Source: an uncultured Bacteroidota bacterium (GTDB lineage: Bacteria > Bacteroidota > Bacteroidia > Flavobacteriales > Flavobacteriaceae). From it: a stretch of 7,109 nucleotides of DNA. How positions within the stretch are numbered: the stretch's first letter is position 1; every line of letters starts with the position of its first letter. The stretch spans positions 1 through 7,109 of the forward strand of contig CAILTC010000162.1 in assembly GCA_903837025.1 (NCBI GenBank), in the 5' to 3' direction. Below the pieces are notes generated by a model. It was not told the origin of the DNA. It ran no database searches and saw nothing but the letters and a program-made list of their open reading frames with translations. A program made the translations under genes and the position numbers. Positions 1-4,664 of this stretch are shown here, piece by piece.

Positions 1-1377
1 CAAATGACCGCCGGAAGCTATATGTACATTGGCCCGCAAGGCATTGTTCATGGAACTACAATTACGGTTTTGAATGGTTTTCGAAAAATAAAAACCAGTC
101 CCCAAGGCGGATTATTTGTAACTTCAGGATTAGGCGGAATGAGTGGCGCGCAACCAAAAGCCGGAAATATAGCTGGTTGTATAACGGTTTGTGCCGAAGT
201 AAATCCGAAAATAACGCATATTCGCCACAGTCAAGGTTGGATAAACGAAGTCGTTGAAAACATTGATGATTTAGTAAAAAGAGTCGCTTTGGCGAAAGCC
301 AACAAAGAAATAGTTTCCATCGCGTACCTCGGAAATATCGTGGATGTTTGGGAACGATTTGACGAAGAAGATATTTATATCGATTTAGGTTCCGACCAAA
401 CTTCGCTACATAATCCTTGGGCAGGAGGCTATTATCCAGCAGACATTTCTTTTGAAGATGCCAATGAAATGATGGCAAATAATCCGGATTTATTCAAGGA
501 AAAAGTGCAAGAAACATTGCGTCGTCAAACCAATGCCATCAATAAACACACAGCAAAAGGAACTTATTTTTTCGATTATGGAAATGCTTTTCTGCTAGAA
601 GCATCTCGCGCCGGAGCTGATATCATGGCAGCAAACGGAATCGATTTTAGATACCCAAGTTATGTGCAAGACATCATGGGACCCATGTGTTTTGATTACG
701 GTTTTGGTCCATTTCGATGGGTTTGTGCCTCAGGAAATCCCGAAGATTTACAAAAAACAGATACCATTGCTTGTGAAGTTCTTGAGAAAATGGCAAAAAC
801 TGCACCAGCCGAAATTCAGCAACAAATGCAAGATAATATTCGCTGGATAAAAGGCGCACAAGAAAATAAATTAGTTGTTGGTTCACAAGCCAGAATTCTT
901 TATGCGGATGCCGAAGGAAGAATGAAAATTGCCGAAGCTTTTAATCAGGCTATTGCCAAAAGTGAGATTGGAACGGTAGTTTTAGGACGTGATCATCACG
1001 ATGTTTCTGGCACCGATTCGCCTTATCGAGAAACTTCAAACATCTACGACGGTTCTCGTTTTACAGCCGATATGGCGATACAAAACGTGATTGGCGACAG
1101 TTTTCGTGGCGCTACTTGGGTATCGATTCACAATGGCGGAGGTGTTGGTTGGGGCGAGGTTATAAACGGCGGTTTTGGTATGGTTCTTGATGGTACAAAA
1201 GAAGCTTCAAAACGAATAGAATCAATGCTTTTTTGGGATGTAAATAACGGAATTTCCAGAAGAAGTTGGGCACGAAACGGAGGGGCAATTTTTGCCATAA
1301 AAAGAGCAATGGAAGCACAACCTTTGCTTAAAGTTACGATTCCTAATATAGTTGATGAAAATTTGTTTCAAGTTTAA
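1..1377 (+). CDS. hutU: Urocanate hydratase (urocanase), 5'-truncated by the window edge
   Basis: Urocanase (EC 4.2.1.49) converts urocanate to imidazolone propionate, the second step of histidine breakdown. It is cytosolic and uses tightly bound NAD+ as an electrophile. The frame is open from base 1, so the ATG at 4 is internal and the true start lies upstream. Numbering from that Met, I see QMTAGSYMYIG just at the edge, a GLGGMSGAQ nucleotide-binding loop at 42-50, CFDYGFGPFRW at 229-239, GRDHHDVSGTDSPYRET at 328-344 and GGGVGWGEVINGG at 378-390. Cys229 seems, from memory, to match Cys410 of the Pseudomonas enzyme. The protein resembles the long form of Bacteroidota and animal UROC1 (about 660-680 aa) more than the roughly 555 aa Bacillus/Pseudomonas form, so about 200 N-terminal residues are missing. 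The classical signature FQGLPARICW reads VVGSQARILY here (291-300). The C-terminus is intact, ending in TAA at 1375-1377. No other hut gene is visible. Confidence 0.96.
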   Translation, partial: QMTAGSYMYIGPQGIVHGTTITVLNGFRKIKTSPQGGLFVTSGLGGMSGAQPKAGNIAGCITVCAEVNPKITHIRHSQGWINEVVENIDDLVKRVALAKANKEIVSIAYLGNIVDVWERFDEEDIYIDLGSDQTSLHNPWAGGYYPADISFEDANEMMANNPDLFKEKVQETLRRQTNAINKHTAKGTYFFDYGNAFLLEASRAGADIMAANGIDFRYPSYVQDIMGPMCFDYGFGPFRWVCASGNPEDLQKTDTIACEVLEKMAKTAPAEIQQQMQDNIRWIKGAQENKLVVGSQARILYADAEGRMKIAEAFNQAIAKSEIGTVVLGRDHHDVSGTDSPYRETSNIYDGSRFTADMAIQNVIGDSFRGATWVSIHNGGGVGWGEVINGGFGMVLDGTKEASKRIESMLFWDVNNGISRRSWARNGGAIFAIKRAMEAQPLLKVTIPNIVDENLFQV

Positions 1378-1403
1378 TTCTAATCTTTTAAATCAAAAAA
1401 AAC

Positions 1404-1937
1404 ATGAAAGCAATTAAATTATTTCCAGTTCTACTCCTTTTTGTATTAAGTGCTTGCAGCTCCGTAAGTGTGTATTCTGATTTTGATAAAGGTGCTGATT
1501 TTAGCCAATATAAAACGTATGCTTTTCATAGAAGAGGCATCGATAAAGTGCAAATTTCAGAAATGGATAAGAAGAGAATCCTTCAAGCCATTGACTCAGA
1601 ACTTGGAAAAAAAGGCATGACTAAAAGTGAAAACCCAGATTTATTGATCAATATTTTCACAAAAGAAAGAGAACAAGTTGATGTTTCCCAATACAATATG
1701 GGTTGGGGTTACGGATGGAGAGGCGGATGGAATCCTTACTTATGGAGAGGACAAAATTACGTAAGTACTTCAACCGAAGGAACACTTTACATTGATTTGA
1801 TCGATGCCAAGAAAAAAGAATTAATTTGGGAAGGAGAAGGCGTTGGTTATCTAACCCAAAACCGCTCCGAAAAAGAAGCTCTAATCAACGAATTTGTTGC
1901 AAAAATATTGGCACAATATCCACCGAAGAAAAAGTAA
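1404..1937 (+). CDS. DUF4136-type lipoprotein
   Basis: A 177-residue protein with a lipoprotein signal peptide: Lys2 and Lys5, a hydrophobic stretch at 6-15 and lipobox LSAC at 15-18, giving a mature start at Cys18. The residues after Cys (SSVSVYSD) lack the acidic cluster used as a surface-export signal in Bacteroidota lipoproteins. I therefore infer an outer-membrane anchor facing the periplasm. The body fits DUF4136: the segment YSDFDKGADFSQYKTYAF at 24-41, an amphipathic stretch with DxELxKKG at about 64-71, a Gly/Trp/Tyr-rich segment at 98-119, and a C-terminal strand/helix with LIDAKKKELIWEGEG at 132-146. Function in this family is unknown. The start follows an A-rich leader (AAAAAAAAC) with no Shine-Dalgarno, as is common in Bacteroidota. 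It begins 26 bases after hutU with no terminator between, so read-through is possible, although the two functions look unrelated. Confidence 0.88.
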   Translation: MKAIKLFPVLLLFVLSACSSVSVYSDFDKGADFSQYKTYAFHRRGIDKVQISEMDKKRILQAIDSELGKKGMTKSENPDLLINIFTKEREQVDVSQYNMGWGYGWRGGWNPYLWRGQNYVSTSTEGTLYIDLIDAKKKELIWEGEGVGYLTQNRSEKEALINEFVAKILAQYPPKKK

Positions 1938-1970
1938 GCAAATTTTAGATTGCATAAATTTCATAAAAAT

Positions 1971-2001
1971 AAACCGTAGCGTTACTGTTACGGTTTTTTT
2001 T
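1971..2001. terminator. Bidirectional intrinsic terminator between convergent genes
   Basis: An 11-pair stem joins 1971-1981 to 1986-1996 around a TTAC loop at 1982-1985. Eight pairs are Watson-Crick (AAACCGTA with TACGGTTT), then come G-T, C-G and G-T pairs. On the + strand the stem runs into eight T residues at 1994-2001 and ends the lipoprotein transcript. Read on the - strand, the same stem is followed by TTTATTTTTATG, a good U-rich tail, and it starts right at the TAA of the DUF4230 gene (2000-2002). It therefore probably serves both convergent transcripts. Confidence 0.85.
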
Positions 2002-2665
2002 ATGGTTTTAATTTATGTTCAAATCCACTCGGATTATTTACAATTTCGCCCTCATATATCAACTTCCATCCCATAGAATTTGTTACAATCAAGATTTTAG
2101 ACAATTCACTAATGAGTCGGTTTTTAGCATTCGATTTCAAGGAAGATTTCTCCACTTTCTTGGCTAAGTTGTCTTTGGCAATTTTATTTATTTTATTATA
2201 ATCATCACCTGTAAATGCGTTAAAAGTACTTTGATCAACGCTATAATATTTAATATCTGGACTAATTTTTATTTCTTCTGGTGGAATATTTGTGATCGTT
2301 ACTGTTTTATTTGGCGTATCAATATCATATTTCACTTGGCGCAAATCGAAACTCACCGTTACCTCTGCGTTGATAACCACCAAAGCTTTTTTATCGAAAG
2401 AAATCAGATCTCCGAAATATTTATTTTGATCTTTATAGGTCAAAACTTGTGAAAAATGCCCTTCGGTAACTACTAATTTCCCAACGTTTTTGATTTGTTC
2501 TTGAATCAAAGCCGTATCATATTCGACGGTTGATGTATTGTTTTTTAAGGCAAAGTATTTGTAACCAAAAAACAGCACCAAACCAACAAGGATAACAATT
2601 ACCCATTTTCTAATTTCTGCTATTTTTTCGAAAAAATTCGGATTTATTGAAGATTGTTTTGCCAT
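2000..2665 (-). CDS. DUF4230 family membrane-anchored protein
   Basis: A 221-residue protein of unknown function. It starts with a charged cytoplasmic segment, has one membrane segment at about 21-38 (WVIVILVGLVLFFGYKYF), then a soluble domain expected in the periplasm. That domain (about 51-195) matches my memory of DUF4230: the opening IKNVGKLVVTEGHFSQV at 58-74, a strand pair with AEVTVSFDLRQVKYDID at 100-116, an IPPEEIKISPD turn at 127-137, and a Lys-rich helix at about 157-192 before the final strands. There is no cleavable signal, so it should stay anchored by its N-terminus. I chose the ATG at 2665. An ATG at 2704 in the same frame would add 13 residues but overlaps the GSCFA gene by 38 bases, and those residues look like out-of-frame shadow. 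The ATG at 2665 lies one base after the GSCFA stop (TAA-A-ATG), which suggests translational coupling. The stop codon is embedded in the terminator T-run. Confidence 0.85.
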   Translation of the reverse strand: MAKQSSINPNFFEKIAEIRKWVIVILVGLVLFFGYKYFALKNNTSTVEYDTALIQEQIKNVGKLVVTEGHFSQVLTYKDQNKYFGDLISFDKKALVVINAEVTVSFDLRQVKYDIDTPNKTVTITNIPPEEIKISPDIKYYSVDQSTFNAFTGDDYNKINKIAKDNLAKKVEKSSLKSNAKNRLISELSKILIVTNSMGWKLIYEGEIVNNPSGFEHKLKP

Positions 2666-2666
2666 T

Positions 2667-3629
2667 TTAAAATTGGATTTTAGGGAATTTAAACGCCAAA
2701 GCATTCCTTTTTTGATTCAAATTATCTAGAAATTTTTTATGCTTTTCGGAATTTGGATTAAATGGCCGATGCGCCATTCCTTTCTGGATACTTTTCACAT
2801 CTTCCATAATAGCATGACTTTCTTCGGAAATAGTAGTTACTGAAAACCGTTCCCAAATATAATCTATTGCTACCTTACTTGGATGCAACATATCTTCGGT
2901 ATAAAACCGATAATCCCGCAATTCGTCCATCATAATTTCGTAGCTCGGAAAGTAGCTTGCAGTTTGCAAATGATTACAGGATTCAGATTGCAGGATTTGA
3001 TAAAGGGCAGCAATTAAATGCGCTTTACTAACTTGGTTTTCTACAAAACCATCTTTAATGTGTCGCACTGGCGAAACGGTGAAGATAATTTTGCAATCAG
3101 GATTTACTTTTCGGATTAATTCAACAGTATTTTGAATCGATTTTTCGATTGCTTCCACTGATAAAATGGATTTCCCAAATTGTTTTTGTGGTACTTTATG
3201 GCAATTAGCAACAATGCTATTATTTTCTAAATTATTGTAAACCCAAGCCGTTCCATAAGTGATTATAAAATGAGTAGCAGCAATAATTTTTTGATGGGTA
3301 AATTGGATAATTTCATTCAAACTAGCCAACATTTCGGTAGTATCCGAATGACTTAAATCCGAATGGACATCAAAACAATGCCAGCGTTCGTCATAAAAAA
3401 AAAGGTCTTTTTCGGTAAAAAATTCTCGATTTACGACTTTCAAAATAATTTTTTCTATTGCCAAGGGATGAAACAAAATTCCGAAAGAATTACAGGTGTT
3501 TTCGAACTTAAAATAGTCGAATTTCTCCGCTATATTTTCGACAAAACAAGATCCAAAAGATACAATTTTCGAATTATAATCTATGGGAAATTTGCTTTTT
3601 GGTATAGGAATTTCGATTCTAAATGTCAT
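2667..3629 (-). CDS. GSCFA-domain protein (SGNH-hydrolase-like)
   Basis: A 320-residue protein with no signal peptide or membrane segment, so probably cytoplasmic. The family-defining motif GSCF is at 26-29 (IVSFGSCFVENIAEKF). Other recognisable blocks are NSFGILFHP at 47-55, ITYGTAWVYNN at 123-133, FTVSPVRHIKDGF at 183-195, and DELRDYRFYTEDMLHPS at 235-251. The arrangement is like an SGNH/GDSL esterase: Ser27 in the first block and Asp246/His249 (DMLH) near the end would be the candidate catalytic residues. That assignment is inferred; no substrate is known for the family. The basic C-terminal tail (MAHRPFNPNSEKHKKF at about 285-300) is typical of full-length members. It starts 24 bases after the upstream lipoprotein stop and ends one base before the DUF4230 start, so it is probably the middle gene of a three-gene transcript. 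No Shine-Dalgarno is visible; an all-AT inverted repeat abuts the start codon. Confidence 0.9.
   Translation of the reverse strand: MTFRIEIPIPKSKFPIDYNSKIVSFGSCFVENIAEKFDYFKFENTCNSFGILFHPLAIEKIILKVVNREFFTEKDLFFYDERWHCFDVHSDLSHSDTTEMLASLNEIIQFTHQKIIAATHFIITYGTAWVYNNLENNSIVANCHKVPQKQFGKSILSVEAIEKSIQNTVELIRKVNPDCKIIFTVSPVRHIKDGFVENQVSKAHLIAALYQILQSESCNHLQTASYFPSYEIMMDELRDYRFYTEDMLHPSKVAIDYIWERFSVTTISEESHAIMEDVKSIQKGMAHRPFNPNSEKHKKFLDNLNQKRNALAFKFPKIQF
2972..2997. repeat. Short imperfect tandem direct repeat inside the GSCFA gene
   Basis: GATTACAGGATT (2972-2983) and GATTGCAGGATT (2986-2997) match at 11 of 12 bases, separated by CA, so the period is 14. It lies within the GSCFA coding sequence, in the segment ILQSESCNHLQ at about 212-222. 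Because 14 is not a multiple of three, the copies are read in different frames and the protein is not itself repeated. Confidence 0.5.
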
Positions 3630-3649
3630 TTATTTTTCTTCAAAAATAA
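3630..3649. repeat. Perfect AT-only inverted repeat abutting the GSCFA start codon
   Basis: TTATTTTT (3630-3637) and AAAAATAA (3642-3649) are exact reverse complements around a four-base loop CTTC. On the - strand this gives an eight-pair all-AU hairpin whose last base touches the ATG at 3629. It occupies most of the 24-base gap after the lipoprotein stop. It is too weak to be a good terminator. It could modestly affect translation initiation or may be chance in AT-rich DNA. Confidence 0.4.
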
Positions 3650-3653
3650 GAAA

Positions 3654-4451
3654 TTAATTGTAGAATAACTGCGACTTTAAGTGCTTAGAATCATTTCCGC
3701 CAAATAGTATGTTTTGAGAAATAATTTCTGTTGGATATCCATACGAGTCATATAAATATTTAGCCAAATTCATTTTGATTGATGATGTGGCTTGATCGTC
3801 ATCTAAATGCTTCACGAATGAAGTTTCGTCATTACTTAATTCATTATTTGAAGAAATTATTTTAGAATAATCAAGTAATTTATTAAAACCTACAACGTTG
3901 AATAAAGCATTATTTTTATTATCGTAGGTACTATTTATCGTGTTTTCAGACAAAACTTCTACTCCTTCATCATCTAAAAATTTGTCGTCTTTAATCAGAT
4001 TACCGTTTTGAAAAGACAAGATTCCATGATAAATCTTAATATCATTATTATTCAAATCCTTTGTTAATTTTTCATAAGAAACAGATCCATCGGCATGATG
4101 AATATAGTTCAACACATAATTATCCGAGGAAGTTATTTTGACTAATTGCCCATCACTATAATCATATTGCAATGTATTTATATGCTGCGTTGATTTATCT
4201 AATAACGCAATTTTTGTAATTAAATCTGCCGTATAATAAAATGTAGCAATCGCATCAACCTTATCAATACTCACAATTTTATTTCCGTTGTATGTCAGAA
4301 ATGTGGTATTTGATGATCCATCAGTAGAAATTTCGACTATCTTTTTCAATAGCTGAACAGGTACCAAAGTAACACCTTCATTCGTACAAGAACTAAGTGT
4401 AATTAATAGTATAGAAACCCATAAAACAATTCTATTTGTGTTTTTTATCAT
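3654..4451 (-). CDS. Hypothetical lipoprotein with YD/DUF4595-like strand repeats
   Basis: A 265-residue protein I cannot assign to a named family with confidence. It has a clear lipoprotein signal: Lys3 and Arg7, a hydrophobic core at 8-18, lipobox LSSC at 19-22 and mature start Cys22. The next residues (TNEG) hold only one acid, so surface export is not indicated and periplasmic orientation is the default guess. The N-terminal half has loosely repeated beta-hairpin units, FLTYNGNKIVSID (51-63), TFYYTADLITKIALLD (70-85) and LQYDYSDGQLVKITSSD (94-110). A matching unit near the end reads YLYDSYGYPTEI (232-243). This resembles the YD-repeat/DUF4595-like lipoproteins common in Bacteroidota. The gene is much more AT-rich than its neighbours: 12 G/C in 3841-3900 and 11 in 4021-4080, against 25 in 5041-5100 within alaS. 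It sits between alaS with its terminator and the GSCFA gene, so it is the likely first gene of the downstream transcript. Confidence 0.8.
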   Translation of the reverse strand: MIKNTNRIVLWVSILLITLSSCTNEGVTLVPVQLLKKIVEISTDGSSNTTFLTYNGNKIVSIDKVDAIATFYYTADLITKIALLDKSTQHINTLQYDYSDGQLVKITSSDNYVLNYIHHADGSVSYEKLTKDLNNNDIKIYHGILSFQNGNLIKDDKFLDDEGVEVLSENTINSTYDNKNNALFNVVGFNKLLDYSKIISSNNELSNDETSFVKHLDDDQATSSIKMNLAKYLYDSYGYPTEIISQNILFGGNDSKHLKSQLFYN

Positions 4452-4471
4452 ACAAAAAGATCTTACTTGCC

Positions 4472-4504
4472 TTTATATAAGACTTTTAGCCATTTAATAT
4501 CAAA
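4472..4504 (-). promoter_or_regulatory. Possible promoter for the lipoprotein-GSCFA-DUF4230 transcript
   Basis: On the - strand a TTTG (4504-4501) is followed after 21 bases by TATATAAA (4479-4472), about 20 bases before the lipoprotein ATG at 4451. The order and spacing roughly fit a Bacteroidota -33/-7 promoter (TTTG, then TAnnTTTG), but the second box lacks the TTTG end and looks more like a generic TATAAA. The position, downstream of the alaS terminator and just before a gene, is the main support. The rest of 4505-4604 holds nothing I can name. Confidence 0.3.
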
Positions 4505-4604
4505 CTTAAAAAAACAAAATAATAACTACAATATTCATCGTTACAAACCCAATATTTCTGTTAAACGACTAATCAACATCATTAAAAAAACTTTATTGAG
4601 CAAG

Positions 4605-4641
4605 AAAAAACCCCTTCAAAACGTATGCTCTGAAAGGGTTT
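4605..4641 (-). terminator. Intrinsic terminator of alaS
   Basis: The stem pairs 4608-4618 with 4631-4641 around a 12-base loop. In - strand RNA all 11 positions pair (AAACCCUUUCA with UGAAGGGGUUU, one G-U), and six T residues follow across 4610-4605. On the + strand the same position is a C-A mismatch and the downstream tract is interrupted, so the terminator is directed at alaS. It begins 24 bases after the alaS stop. Confidence 0.85.
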
Positions 4642-4664
4642 ATGTTAAAAAATTAAGTTTTATT

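Noticed and set aside
4..6. ATG at 4 as the start of hutU
   Set aside because: It lies inside the conserved QMTAGS motif of urocanase; the N-terminal part is outside the window.
62..478. 138-residue open frame on the - strand opposite hutU
   Set aside because: It lies wholly inside a strongly conserved enzyme gene and its translation shows no recognisable domain or codon pattern of its own; it is a shadow.
1361..1403. Bacteroidota-type -33/-7 promoter before the DUF4136 gene
   Set aside because: TTTG-like boxes occur in the hutU end, but no TAnnTTTG at suitable spacing was found; TAATCTTT is too poor a match.
2666..2704. N-terminal extension of the DUF4230 protein from an ATG at 2704
   Set aside because: The extra 13 residues overlap the GSCFA coding end in another frame, and the ATG at 2665 places a charged head and membrane segment normally and sits one base after the GSCFA stop.
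4452..4664. A small RNA gene in the alaS-lipoprotein gap
   Set aside because: Apart from the terminator stem and a weak promoter-like pair, I found no further structure or conserved motif in this AT-rich stretch.
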